Made by a program: the position numbers and the translations under genes | Part shown: positions 35,050-49,500 of the stretch, one piece after another | Layout of the letters: each line of letters starts with the position of its first letter | How positions within the stretch are numbered: position 1 is the first letter of the stretch | From: Diplolepis rosae | Lineage: Eukaryota; Arthropoda; Insecta; Hymenoptera; Diplolepididae | NCBI GenBank assembly: GCA_030998225.1 | Contig: JAPYXD010000727.1 | Location: 2,604,001 to 2,668,000, forward strand | Direction of reading: 5' to 3' | DNA length: 64,000 nucleotides | Notes under the pieces: generated by a model | The model's input: the letters and a program-made list of their open reading frames with translations, nothing else | Told to the model about the DNA's origin: nothing | The model's database searches: none

Positions 35050-35330
35050 TTTCAATTTTTGCGGGCTTAGCGATCTGCGTGCACTCTTGCGGTGAAACCC
35101 TCAACTTGCGTAGTAGACTTCCGGATTCCGGCAATTTAGCCACATCAACTTTTCTAGTGTTTCACCCTGTTTCACCCGGCGTGTACTCATCCGTTTGTAA
35201 TTTTCTGACATTTTTCTGTTTGCTGCAAGATGTTTGTCAAATCAAACTGTGCAAAATATGTCGAGAACCTCGAACATAGTGCGCGTGATTCCATCATGAG
35301 GCTCCGAAGAATGCCGCACTAATCGGAAGG
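35050..35330 (+). promoter_or_regulatory. Lpt-trr (KMT2C/D): Probable promoter and 5' non-coding exon of the KMT2C/D gene
   Basis: This is the first clearly less AT-rich block upstream of the KMT2C/D ATG. It ends in a strong splice donor, CGGAAG|GTATGTG, at about 35,329/35,330, suggesting a 5' UTR exon. A possible partner acceptor is TTGTTACAG|ACACTG at 37,391, 36 bases before the ATG. The GC-raised region continues to about 35,880. No transcript evidence is available here, so this is inference from composition and splice signals. Confidence 0.35.
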
Positions 35331-37426
35331 TATGTGCTCCAAAAACTTTGTCTGACTCTGGGGTGTATGTTTATAGCCTACAAACCCTGACAGCAATGGC
35401 GTATCTTGGGCTCTGAAATCTAGCCAACAAAACGTTTCTGTTTGCTGACAATGTAATGGGTTTGCTAGATCGGCGACACGAAAAGCCCTGGCTATTTTAC
35501 ATAAAAATACAGTTTAATAAGAGAACCATCACTTTTTCATAGTGGAAGATACTTTTTCGTGTTTTGGAGCACCATGTTCCCTAAGATAGGTACGGATTGT
35601 GAGGCGGCACGCCATCCTTTCGTGACTGAGTGTGACTGAGCGCTACCTGTAAGGACATCAACGGCATAAGCTCCGTTAAAATCATGATTCAGTTTAATAT
35701 ACCGATTTTGGTTAAATTGCTTTTAGAAAACAGCTTTCCGATGATAAAAATCACTTCGCGGCTTCAAAAAAGTTGCGCCCGCGAAAAATTACCATAATAG
35801 AACTCCACGGTAATTTCCTGCAATCGTTGTACGCGGTCTGCTACACTGACGGGCTACACGAGTTTTTTGATATTTTATCAGTTTTCTGTTGCATTTCCTT
35901 CTTTTTCAATTCGTTTATGTTTTATATTTCACATTTCGTTTAGTTGAGTGTAATTTCGGGAAAACTGGGTATGAAGACTCAAATAATAAAAAGTGGCTAT
36001 TTTTTATTGAAAATCAGTTTTAATCACTTAAAAATTTATTTTTCATATAATTTTATTAATTTTTTGATTTTATTATCATTTGGAATAACTAACGAAGTCA
36101 AGAAAGCTTCATGCGTTAACCTAACTCAGCTTTATCTTTGAAAATATGTCAAGTTAAATATTAAATATTGACGTGGATTACTAGTTATAGGTATAATTGT
36201 ATAATCTTAATTAATGGAAAAAGTACTTTTCAAATGCAGTTTAAGTGAAGTTTTCATTGCACTATAAAAATTTAGAGTAATTGAAGATTTTCAAGATAAT
36301 TATCTAATTTTCAAATAATTTAAAATCTTTCTGTGTAAAAAGAGACGTTTTCGACTGTGCCGGAATTCGAGCCTGGGTCATTCACCATCAAAATTGTATA
36401 ATTATCTAAGTTTGGGTTTTTCACTAAATACTCAGTTTGCTATAATTTATTCTTGAAGTATTGAATAAGCTTTAACATGTTTAAGAAACTACTAACTTCA
36501 AAAATACTTGAGAAGAATAGATAATTTTGAGCTAATTATTCATTGCTCTAAAATAAAATACCAATTTTTTATTAACTATATTAATTCTTAATAAAAATTA
36601 TTTTAAAGGAATTTGAATTGTAATTGAAAAAGTTTGAATATAACCGTTAATTTGTGAATTATTCCTTAAAAAAAAAAAAATAATAACTTATTGAAGTACA
36701 TAAATAAATGTTCTTATAGTGTACTAAGAATTTGACTTATTTTCCTGTGAGTGCTTCATTTCTTGAAGGCAATATAATGCTTTGACAATCCAAATTTGTT
36801 AATTTTAATTTGAATAATTTCGTTCTCATCATCAATGGGAAAATAATGGTTTTTTAAAATTATCTACGTAGAATTTTTTAAATCTTATGATTAATTTTTA
36901 TTCATCATGAATAAGAAGATAACGAAAATCGTCTGTTATCATTATTACTCTATATGTTACAATGAGTCAGCATTTATTGTATTGATAAGGGAAGTAATAG
37001 ATTGAATTATTGCCTATGAATTCATTGATTTATTGGTTTAAATGCAAAAGGAATTTAATTCTAACGCTATAACTCCCTAAAATAAAACATTTTTATTTTT
37101 TAAGTAAAAACGTTAAAATTTTCTTAAATGTAAATTCATTAAAATAATTTCATTGAATTATTTTTAAAAATTGTAATATTATGTTAACTAAATTATTTGA
37201 ATGTTAAAACGGATCGTGAAAAGTAATTTCTCTATCACATCAGGCAGAGAATATGCACAAGAACCATGTGCAGAAGGCAAATATTTCTAAAGTATGAAAG
37301 GCCAAATTATAAAATCTAAATAAATATTTTCATTGCTTGATTATAGTAAGAAAGACACAATTAGCATAAAGTGAAAAACAAATTGTTACAGACACTGCCC
37401 ACGACACTTTTTAAGTACAAAGTGCC
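35331..37426. other. Putative 5' UTR intron of the KMT2C/D gene
   Basis: AT-rich apart from the first 550 bases. A minus-strand SINE-like T-arm copy lies at about 36,310-36,400. Bases 36,820-36,920 contain two TCATCAT...GGGAAAATAA-like fragments resembling the left edge of the 29,490 repeat. No coding exon was recognised. Confidence 0.35.
36310..36400 (-). repeat. SINE-like T-arm repeat, copy C
   Basis: On the minus strand: GACCCAGGCTCGAATTCCGG, then CACAGTCGAAAACG, a short T-run and the shared ACAGAAAGATTTTAAATT tail. The stem is imperfect in this copy. Confidence 0.45.
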
Positions 37427-37577
37427 ATGGATGATGAAGAGCGTTTGGAGGGAGAAGAGGAAATGGAACTGGACGAAGCTTCAGACGGAGAAGATGAAGA
37501 TGAGGAAACTGTGGGGATTCCTATTTCCCCTGCCAATTCGGACCAATTGCTTGGTCCAGCTCCTATTTCCGGAAGCA
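37427..37577 (+). CDS. Lpt-trr (KMT2C/D): KMT2C/D coding exon 1 (acidic N-terminus)
   Basis: Encodes MDDEERLEGEEEMELDE... and ends A|GTTAGT in phase 1. Reading on past the donor meets TAG at once, which supports the splice. Confidence 0.75.
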
Positions 37578-40500
37578 GTTAGTATTTAATACAATTTTTT
37601 AATAGTCTCTTTTTATTAAATGAAAAAGTAATAAATAGACAATAAAAATTGAAGATAAATAATATAGAAAACTATAAAACTGTGTGAATTTCATAGTGTT
37701 GTGTGCAGTTGTGCCGGATGAGCCGTTTCCTGATCCACTAAGGTATCAAAAATTTCCACATCCTGGTGGAAAACCACTGAATATCAGGAGGGGACCAGGA
37801 AGACCTCGAAAAGAACGTCCTCCTGGGTCTATCAGAGGCATTGGAGTGCGTAGACCATTTGGAAGAGGTTCTACGAGAGGTAAAGGGTACGTTAAAAAAT
37901 AAAGCCAATAATAATTTATTTAATGTTGTTAAACTGCGAGTAATCTAAGAAATTTGATTTTTCAATTTCTTTTTTAGTCTCGGTTATGCACGAGGAATGC
38001 CTCGTCGCACCAAGAGTAAGGATGATGATACGCATTCCGAATCTCCCAGTCCTCTTAGAATAGGTGAAGATGGGCCAGGTGACGGGGGCGAAAACTCTGG
38101 AACTGATAGATCTATGCCGGCACCTGATGAACCACCTAATTTTCCAGAACAATGGTAAATAAGATTAAAGTGATTGAAATTAAAATTGCAATAGAATACA
38201 TCGCAACAAACTATTTTTTAATAATTTAACAGGCCGGGAAAAGTCTGTGCTTTCTGCAACTTGGGAGAAAGGAGTCAGTTGGGTCAGGGGAAAATGGACA
38301 AGTATATGTTACCTGAAGGATTTATACCTGTCAAAAACGCTGTCCGTGAAGAACTTGAACTTCCCATGGATATATTGTCAACCGGAGACAAGAGTCCACG
38401 AACAACTGGCCCAGGAGCTGTTACATGTCGGAGACAAAAAAGTCTTGCCAAATGCAGGTAATTGAGAAATTTAAAAATAAATTTCATTTATACGCCTGAT
38501 TTAATCGGTGTCATATTTAAGTTGATTTTCAAATCTGTACAGAAATCCTAGTCTGTCCAATTTCATCGAGCCGGTCGAAGAGTTAACGATAGTTGGTTTT
38601 TCGGAGGAACCAGAGGTAGGGTTATTATTTGAGCCATTAGGATACTACTACGCTCATTATTCTTGCGCTATTTGGTCAAGCAGTAGTGAAAATCTCTCAA
38701 CCGAAATTATCAGCTCTGCTATCATTCAAGCCTCTTCCCGCCGTTGTGCTTCCTGTACGCACTACGGAGCGGGAATCCCCTGCAAGGTAACATTAATTTA
38801 GTGACTATCTTTTACTTCTTTGTATATTTATACATTGGAAAAAATATATTTATTTTTAGGTGGGATCGTGCAATCGTTATTTTCATTTGCCATGTGCAGC
38901 TGCTTCTAGTTGTTTTCAAGAAAAGGCGACTTTATCTTTGTTTTGTAATGTGCATTCAAACCAAGTCCCCCTTTTGCGTGAGTTTTTTTGTAGTATATCA
39001 AGCGCTTAAGATAATGAATTAGAATTTACTGACGGATAAATTTGATAATCTATTGTTTGCAGTTGGTTCAAGTGAGACGGGTTGCATGATTTGTTATGGA
39101 TTGGGAGACGTCTCTAATCTAGTAATATGCTCCATATGCTGCCAGCACTACCATGGCAGTTGTCTTGGCTTACGACTATTACCAGGAGTTCGAGCTGGTT
39201 GGCAGTGTGCAGCTTGTCGGATATGTCAAGTCTGTCGACAGCCCGAAGATGTGTCGAAAGTCATGATCTGTGAGAGATGCGACAAGGCTTACCACCCTGG
39301 CTGTATGAGACCAGTCGTTACTTCCATTCCAAAATTCGGATGGAAGTGTTTGTGTTGTCGTATTTGTACTGATTGTGGCTCGCGAACTCCAGGTGCTGGT
39401 CTCTCTTCGAGATGGCATTCTCAGTATACGGTCTGTGACTCTTGTTACCAGCAGCGAAACAAAGGTTTTTCATGTCCTCTTTGTCGAAAGGCGTATCGTG
39501 CAGCTGCGTACAGGGAAATGGTACAGTGCAACTCGTGTAAGAAATTTGTCCATGGTACATGCGATGCAGATGCTGACCCACACACTTATCAGAAACGCAA
39601 AGAAGAAAACCCGGATTACGAATATATTTGCAAAAACTGCAAAAATATGGCGCTCGTCAGACGTAAAGATAGTTTTGACGAGCATGGAGATCTAAGCTTA
39701 ACTGGATCACAAGACAGTTTAAATGATGGTGATTCGTCAGAGTACGACAATACAGGAGGAATGGAGGAGTCGTATTTTTCAATGGGACTTGGGAAAGGAA
39801 AACCTTTCTGTGCTTCCAAAATTGCTAAGAAAAGATTCGGTCTTGGTGGAGGCATTGTTGGAAGACCGAAAGGAATGGGTAAACACGGATATCAAAAGCG
39901 GCAGAAGATGACGGAGTTTGGAAGGAAAAGAGGACCAAAAGCAAAAATGCGGGGCATTTTTGGCGTACCCGGAGTCGGATTACAGGTACAGTTGTACATA
40001 TTATCTACTAAGATTGAAAGCAAAAAATATAAGAGAATGAAAGAAGTAATGAAATTGTGTTTTGGTGGACAACTTCCTTTTTTCTTTTCATCTTCTTCAT
40101 GTTATACCTTTTAGCTTTAATTCATATTTTGTCTTGAAACTATTGGAAATGTTTTTACAGCTGTATTTTATAGTAATATTACTGTATTTAGACTTTAAAT
40201 TGATTTATGATTGCTTTTACAGTGTATGTCTGATTCCTCTAAAGAGGACGAGCCTGGAATCGAAAACAGATTAGTCTTGTGTTCAGCGAAAGATAAATTC
40301 ATTTTAACACAAGACATCTGTGTCAACTGTGGAGCTGTAGGAAACGATCAGGAAGGATGTTTGATAGCTTGTGCACAGTGCGGACAATGCTATCACACCT
40401 ACTGTGCCAATGTTAAGGTTACAAAAGTAATTTTGCAGAAAGGCTGGCGATGCCTTGATTGTACCGTCTGTGAAGGTTGCGGAGAAAAAGACGATGAGGC

Positions 40501-43500
40501 TCGCTTGATACTTTGTGACGACTGTGACATAAGCTATCACATCTACTGTATGGATCCTCCATTGGATTATGTACCTCAAGGCACTTGGAAGTGCAAATGG
40601 TGTGCACAGTGTCAAACATGCGGGACTAATGAGCCTGGATTCAACAGCAGCTGGCAAAAAAACTACACACAGTGCGGACCTTGTGCTTCTCACACAATTT
40701 GTGTGGCTTGTCAAGAGCCTTACAATGAAGGTGATTTAATAATTCAATGTTGCCAATGTGAGCGATGGCTCCACTGTTCCTGTGATTCTATCAAAAACGA
40801 AGCCGATGCCGAGAAGTGCGCCGAAGAAGGCTATCACTGCATCCTCTGTCGACCATCTGACGAACTCCCACCTCATATTTCACGTAGTATACCGAAACCT
40901 CAACCCAAATACCCTCGTTCACCACCTCCAGTTACGCGGAGTCCGGATCTCTACAAGCCTTCGCCTCAGCAATATTTAGTTGACGGTGTTTACTTGTCTG
41001 AATTGGGTATGAACCACATTAAATCATTGACTTTCGAGCATCAACAGACAAGGAAAAAGCGAAGAAAAATGCTACCTGTAGTGGATAAAGAAGCAGATAT
41101 TATGGCAACTATAGAGTCTGTTGTAGCTGGTGGCAGTCTTGATAATTCCTTGGAAGATGGTGGTGCAAAAATGGAACTTCTGGATGTTAAAGATGAACCG
41201 GTGGAAGTGTTGAAGGAAGGAATGGTTTGGACACCGCGTACTGGAGAACCACCACCGGAAGGTTTTAGTATTTATACTACTGAAAATGGCGTTCCAGTTC
41301 TGAGACGAAAACGACAACGGAATTTGCAAAAATTGGGGATTGGAGGATTCGTTGTTAGATTGAGGGGGACGAGGAAAGATAAGGAAGAGGAAGGCGATGG
41401 GGAGAAAGTTCCCGAAGGTATAGTTGGAATATCAGAGGACAAACCACGCAGGAAGCCTCAGAGAAGAAAACCAAAGACAAAGCTCTCCGAATGTTTTCCT
41501 CTTTACATGCAAGAGGCATTCTTCGGCAAGTTTCTTATGGACACAACCAAAGATAAAGACCTGGAAAGCAGCAGCGATTCTGATAGTGAACACAAGATGA
41601 ATCGTAATGCTGGTACAATTCAATTATCGCAGGATGAGCTCAAGGCTATTGAGCAAGTCAAAGCTAAGCAAGAGAAAGGAGAAGTCAGACCATCCAGTGA
41701 AACGCAGATTAAGAGAGAGGAGATTATGGATGAAGATGCTAGTGACCCTGAAGCACTTGGAGATATCCTACCAATTTCGGGCGATTTACTTGATAGCGAT
41801 TTGGTTAATACGATCATGAACGAACCGGATGAAGACTTAGCTAAAGCTAGTGAAGCCTTGGAAGAATTAAATGATACACCAGGCCCTAGTAAAGATGAGT
41901 TGACTGATATCCTCAGTCCACATTTTAATTTGGAATCCATGGTTAGAGATACAGGTATGTGTAGGTTTTGTTAACTTATGTTAATTTTTTAATACTGTCT
42001 ATTAAAAAAAAATTTTTTTTTCATAGGCCTGCCTAATATGGACAGTAAAGACGTTGAAGAAATATTTAAAGGTGTTCTCACTGATGAATCTCAAGAATCT
42101 CAAGAATCTTCAGTGTTTCCAATCCAGCCACCAGCAACTCCTCATACATCGACTCCTTCTACGCCTCTAGTGTCGCCTTCGCCTCATCCAGGTAAACAAA
42201 AACTAGTTTTGATAGTTTTGTCCCCTAAAACTACTTACTTTCTCGAATACAAAGTCATAATTTTTATTAAGACTTAAAACGAAGTCAAGTAAGTAGAAGA
42301 AGAAGAGAAGAAGACGAAAAATCGACAACCTTGAGAATAAATATTCCTTCAGTTGGTGGTTGATTCAAGATTAGTGTAGACAAATGTTTACTCCGATTAA
42401 AGTAATTTTTTTATGAAGTGAAATCTATGAAGTCGATTAAATAGAAGAACCCTAAATCAGAGTGGAGAATCCTACCCCAAATAGAAGACAGAAATCTAGT
42501 TAGCGCAAGATCTTTCGATCTTCTTTCAAAAAAGAACAAAGCAAACAATGAGTTTGTAAGTTTGATTCAGAGTGCGTTAATATGGTTTTGTTTATGTAAA
42601 TAGTTTTTGTTTGTTAAAGGTTTGCAAGGTGGTTTGACATTGGCTAGGCCTCAGGTTTCCAGTACTCTACCCTCTGTTGGTCAGTCTACTTTGAATTCTC
42701 CGATGAGCTTTCCTCCACCTTCACCTTATCATTCTGAATACAGCAAGTAAGTATCTACGATATAATGATTGTTATTTTTCATGTATAATTATTTCAATGT
42801 AATTTTTGTAACCATCGAATTTTCAAATTTCAGTAGTCCACAATTCAGTCCTGCCTTTTCGGAACCACCAAGTCCGTGGGTAAATCCCGATGATGAGGGA
42901 GCTTCGAGTTCTGGAAGCAACCAAAGAGGTAATAGTCTTAAAATGGAAGCCGATGAAGCATTAGGTACCGGGGCTACGATGTGTTCAGTGCTTTATGCAA
43001 ACATTAATCACCCAGAATGGAAAACTGAATATCCAGGTATGTAACTGAACACGAGCAGAATAGCTATCCAATCACAAATGTTATATAAGCTTATGTAATT
43101 AATATCAGTGTGGCAATTCTGTGGAAATATGTAACGTGATACAATGAATACTTTGATATATTTTTCGTTACTATAATTTAATAATTAATTTTTCAGCTTG
43201 GTCCGAGCGGTCCAAACAAATTCAGAAAAAGTGGCGGGCACTTCCCGCTGAAACCAAGCAACCATATGTGACTCAAGCAAGAGAAAACAGAGCTGCAAGT
43301 CGCATGAAGAAAACCCAGCAGGTAAAATTCGTATTTCTTTTAAAATCCATGATATAGATATTTAACTTAAAGAACCAATTCCAATCATTTTCTTTATACT
43401 ATTCGACTTTTTGAGTCATGGGTATCACGCGAAGGGTATCCTGTGTTAACAAGAAAATCAAACTAACAACTCGCCCGTTATATTATGCTATATCTACCGT

Positions 43501-46500
43501 TAGTCAATGTCTTATCGTCAGTGTAAAAAGCTGGTGTTTTAATTCCTCCTTTTTATTATAAAGAACATAAATAATGTGAGTGTTTTTAAAATTCGTTTAA
43601 TGTACCTATGTGACAAATCATTTATAGACAGAAAATATAAGTTAAAATTCTTAGATTTTAGCTCAATATTAAGTAAAGTTTTTTTTTTAATAATTAGTGA
43701 AAGTTTTCGTAATGAACTTGGTGTCAAGCAGCCTTGAAAAATTAAATATAACCTGGCATTTTTAATAAAAACTTTGAATTTGCCTTTATTGTTTTCTCAT
43801 AGAACAATAAATGTATTAGTATGCAATTTTACTAATTAATTAATTTCATTAAAATTTAGAGTTTACAACTATTTTCAAGATTTTAAATCGTTGCAAAAAT
43901 CAACGACTTAAAACTTGGAAATATGTTTAAAGATTTCAAAAAGTCTAGATAGATTATCAAAGGTTTCAAATGATTTTTAGAGATTTGAAAAAAGCCCAGG
44001 AATTGTTTTGTTTAAACGCTAGGCAAATAATATTAAAATTTGAACATTTTATTTTGCAAATTAGGAGGCGGAATTAAAAAATAAAAGGTCGATTAGCATA
44101 TTGTTAATTATAATAATAGTTTATTAGAATTCTCAAAACATTTTTAACAGTATTTTACATAAATTAATTTTTAAATATCACATGTTTTTAATCATGTTCT
44201 TGATATTTTTTAGTTGTTACCCGTTTGTAAATAGCTTATTTGTGTTAAAATTTGTGTGGCTAACCATCGTTATTTATCCAGTAAAACTGATAAAATTTTA
44301 AAAAGTTCGGTACATGAAACTTTTTAATACTCTTTAAAATGTATGTTATAAAATAATATTCAGAAATGAGTCACTATAAAAACTTTTTTTAATTGAATGG
44401 TTAGTTATCCGAAATTAAAATACTAAATTCTTTGAATAATTAGTTTCAATAAGTTAAATACTAGAAGTTTGAAAAATACTGTTTTAAAAGAATCCATTAG
44501 TTAAAACACCAGTCGCTTTAACCATACGTGTCAACTTGTTAAATTAACTATTTATTCAGTAGAAAAGCAACCCTTTTGCAAGACAAGGTATTTTTTCATT
44601 TTTTGTGCCCCATAAATAGAATATTCCTTTGACACCTCATAGACCCTTGCGACTATTAATCCAATCTATAATCCTAAACATAGCGGTATTGTAAACATAA
44701 AATACAAGCCGCATATTCTATAATGATAAACTGTGTGAACGAGGCACCCCTTGAACCGACAGATACCCAAGGATTTACCAAGCACAACCCCAGTCACTGC
44801 AACAAGCGCACCTACCATCACCACCAAACCTGTCACGTCAATGCCATCAGCGCAAGTTCCTCCAGTAGTAACTATGGCCACCAGTCAAAAACAAATAGGA
44901 CTTTTGGCCTCGGTGGATGGAGATAAGTCTCAGGAGAAGAGCGGACTGTCCGTATCTGCAACAGGAGCAGCATCAGTGGCAGCATCCAGCAATGGTCAAC
45001 TAGCGGAGGTGTGTGCGGTTCAAGGACCGCCGAGGCAGCTAACAACTTGTTCTCCAAGCCCTTCCCCAACTTCCACTACCCCTTCTTCTTCACCTAGACC
45101 CAGCTCTGTCAATTCTATCAATTCCATTAACAGTCTGGCACACCAAGAGGTAGCGAGTGGCCAAGCTAGAATTGCACAATCGCCAGCTACGTCTTGCACA
45201 TCAACTGCTTCCTCTTACTGCAACACGGGCGCCGGTGAAGGGCAACATCAAACGTCATCACCCCAGCAACGTCCCTCACCTATTCATGTCACGATTACTA
45301 CCAATACTATCGCTAATAGTCAAAGCGTTTCCCAGGTGTCCCCCACTGCCACTGTTACAGTGGCGGCAGGCCCTGTTCGCCAATTATCCTCGGTAGATCA
45401 TCAAATTAGAGTGCTCACTCCATCTGAAATTATGCGCACCCTTCCCTCCCTCTGCCAGGAGCACTACGATCCGCCACCCACTGCAATTATTCACACTGTA
45501 CCTGTACAGTCCCCGGCTATGGTGAGCCACTTATTGTGCCTCTAATGTCTTGCCTTGTGCCAAGTATCCGATCGAAATTTAGTGTCTGTATTTCCGTTTA
45601 CTTTTTTTTTTCTCTCAAAAAGGGACTGTCACAGGTCTCTACTTTTTCAATGCAATAGAACATGATTGATTTTGTTTTTTTATGAACATCCCTTTGTAAA
45701 GAAGGTGGCTTCATTTCAAGAATTTCTTCAATCATGTAGCGTATTTGGCTCACTGCGTTGAACAATTTCTTGCTGGCACTGTTTATTCACTTCTCATCTT
45801 TAAAACTTCAGGTAAAATTATTCAAAATTTTTTTTGTTCTTCTAATTCATTATGAAAGAGTTTCTCAAATATTGAATTTTTGAATGAGTATTAAAATTTA
45901 AAAAAAGTAAATTAAAATCCATAATCTCAGTTTGATTTCGAAAAATTCAAAACAAAAATACCAAATAATTGCGATAGTCCCATCAGGATAGCTTAATTAC
46001 TTATTTACCTATTTTTAGTGAAGATATAAAGAATATAACACACCATGCAGTGAAGCCCAATTCGCAGCTAAATCATGGTTGCCAAACACTTTTAAAATAA
46101 TTTTTATGATATTTTTCATGCTTAAAATATTTTATTTACGTCATAAATTATTAAAATTCTAAGACAAAAGAAAATTTATTATGATAAAAAATTGTATTCG
46201 ATCAATTTTCTATTTAAAAACTATTTTCCGTATAAAATTCTTTGTTGAAAATAAAATTGTGTCTTTTTGGAAAGTTTTATAATTGGCAACCATATTAAAG
46301 TATGATTCATAATGTTATTGCATTGATACTCTGTATAATTACAATGGTAATTAACTTTTTTCATTTTTTCTATATGTGTTTATGACTTGGAATGATCAGA
46401 ATTTATTAGCAATTCATTTCCTTATGAAAATTGATGTTTATTAGTTGATTAAAAGTTCGCTGGCGAGAAATAAAGTAAATTTTTTTGGCTCCGCCTTTAT

Positions 46501-49500
46501 ACTTTTATGATTTATCAGTGGTAGATTTCTACATATTCCTTTTACGGCATGTTAAAGACATCTGGCAGCACACAAACGATGTTCCTATATCCAAATGTCA
46601 TTCCTCGATCCTCCAATTCTTCCTTGATCTAAATCCTAAAAAAATCCTTATCATGTCTACTAAACTAAGTACCTGGCTATTTACAATTTTCGTAGATGGA
46701 CGTAGTTAAATGTATTGCTCTGTAGTGAAGTTATGAATGATTATTTAAATACTTATTATATATCACACTCTTTCTTGTTTCCTTTTCTTTCTCAGAAGCT
46801 CTAAAATCTGAATGTAAGGACATGTTGTTGGCTTTGAGTTTTAGTGGATGAGTGCGTTTGATGGAATTCCTGCTTTCCACACCATTCCTAATATACTCAT
46901 AATACTATTTATCAATCATAAATTTAGTTTTCAGGTAGAATTTGTAATATTTACATCAAGGAAATTTACAACAATCATAACTTTAACTAGCATTAATTCA
47001 CTTTTCGCTCATAATCGCAATTTTGCACTTGACCTAACAAAATACGTAACACTGGCTTATAAAAGCTCAAGATGCAGAAGATTTAATTTATAATAAATTA
47101 ACAAAAATATATATTGTTGAGTCCTATTATGTTAATTTTAAACACGATGCATGCATATGATCTTGAAAGATGTAATTGTATTTTACTTTAAAGTGGAATC
47201 TTGATGTACTTCTTAAATGTTTTACGTTTCTTGGTGGTGGCTGGTTATTATGTTTGACTTGTTACGCACACTCAGCTCTTAAATTTACACTAGTCTCATT
47301 AATTTATGGTGAATTTACTTTTGTATCAGTTACGGTGTGGTGTATAATTGTAGCTAATCCTCAAGGAGAACTTATGCTCTACCAAAAATGGCTTAGGTCA
47401 CTGAATGATTGCATCTTCTGATCAGAAAATAAAAAGCATTGTCCAGGAAAATATACATTTTTATAATTTTTTAGCTACAATTAATTTAATCAATTGTTTA
47501 ACCTAATTAAAATTAAAACCATAATTTGATGACTTCAAATTAAATTAATTATTTTTCAATGGCTATTCAGTTAAATGCTCTTTATTATTTCTATTTAGAA
47601 GATGTAATTATCTTCACCTATTCAGGTGAAGGCTTATTGCTAATAGAATTCTTTCCCAACAGGAACAGGAAAGACTGACGAACAGAGATAGATCAACTCG
47701 TGAAGCAGAACAGGAACGTCAGTGGAAACAACTTCAAGCTTTGCGTCAACAGCAAGCACAAATTCAACAACAAGTTATACACGAACAACGTGTTCATGGT
47801 ATGTTAAAGTTCCATTAACATCCTCTTTATCAAAACTTCCTGATATGCAATAAATCTCATTTTCTTTCAAATCTATTACATAGGAATATGTAATATTTCA
47901 GCAATGGCTAGAGTTCACAGACAGATTAACGAAGATGGAACGCCTGCCTTGAATAACGATGGAACTCCCGGGCTAACTACCCAACTTCAAGTATCCACTT
48001 CTCAAGTGAGTAAAATTATTAACAACAATGTCTATAGTGCATAAAAATATCGTTATAAATTAATAAAAACGTTTGTATTTTTCATTTTTTTTCCAAAGGA
48101 AGCAAATCAAATTACCTCTATGGCTTCGCCCTCACCCGGATCTCGTGCCACATTCGCAGCGCCTCCGATAAAAGTAACTCGAGGCATGACACCGCAAAGT
48201 CCTCATCAAGGTATGCCACGTTTGCTCAATCAACCATGTACAACGGTGATGCGTCCAATGGGAACTGTCGTGAGACCTGGAATTTCGACTGCTTTTCCTC
48301 AATCTCCGTCTCCGTTTTCTCCCCAAGCGCCGCAATCCCCTCACGACTTTCCTCAGTCTCCGGCTTCATCTCAATCTCAGGAGCACTTTCCACGCTTCGA
48401 GAGTAATGAAGCCTTCTCTCAAGGCTCGCAAACGCCTCGATCTCAAATTCTTAATACACCAACGTACTCAACATCTCCGCGAAACGATGTTTTCACCCAA
48501 CCTCCGGGCACTCCGCGACCTGTTTTTAATTCGAATAACACGCGTCCTACCACTCACGTGTATGCTCCATCTCGTACCCCTGAGCCTTATAGTAGCCAAC
48601 CTCCTACACCTTCTCCGGTTCCAAGTTACCCCTCTCCCAGGCCAGAAGCAAGGACAGAGGCTCAAACAGCCGAGACATTCAATCAGCAACCAGAAGTCAA
48701 TCGGCAGCTGCGAGATCTTCTGCAGAGACAGCAGTTTAATAAGAAGATTGAGCCTCATAGTGCTTCTTGGCCTCAAGGTGAATTTGATTTTGGTATTAGC
48801 GTATACTTGAATTCAGATTGCAAGAGTGAGAGAAGCGGGGTACACCGAGAAAAGTTGGGGTATTTTCGTTTGTTAGTAATAGCGAGAAGTTGATAGATAT
48901 TATTATCTTTAGTTTAAAGTCCTCAATATTTAACCTAAGCCTTTTATAATAAAAATATTTGACTTTACAGATGGGCAAAATCCCAGTGAAGTTATATCCC
49001 AACAATTTGAACCAGGACAAATACAACTGCCACAGCATTCTCAACCTTCAGGAAATACGCAAGAAGGAACATTCAGGCAGCCTCTTCCTCCTGGTATTGT
49101 CAGACCGAGAATGCCGCTACAACCTAATGTCCTCATAAGAAATCCTATTGGTAAGTAATTTTTTTCACAAATAGGACCTCTAGTGACTTTGAAAATCTTC
49201 ATAACCTAGAATAGAGAATTTATATACATTTTTTAAATTAATTGTGAAAAAATTAATGGCTTAATTATTTCAAACCTACAGGATTTTGTCCAATTTCATA
49301 GATTTGAAAAATATAATTTTTTGATTTCCAGGATTAACTCCAAGACATACAATGACAGGAAAGATTGACAACACAAGACTCCAGGGTTTAGACCCTCGTA
49401 CTAGAATGTTGTTAAGGCCACCCGTCTCTGTTAGTGTACCTCAACAGCATTTCCAAGGAAACCAAGTTTTACAGAGATTATCTGGTCCCAGAACTTCTCT

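Noticed and set aside
37880..37885. GTAAAG donor for KMT2C/D exon 2
   Set aside because: It gives the wrong phase and a stop in exon 3; GTACGT seven bases downstream keeps the frame.
39179..41940. Minus-strand frames opposite the PHD exons
   Set aside because: Shadows of exons 7 and 8; no domain similarity and they overlap well-supported coding sequence.
46485..47421. Several 70-80-residue plus-strand frames in intron 13
   Set aside because: AT-rich, without domain, splice or composition support.
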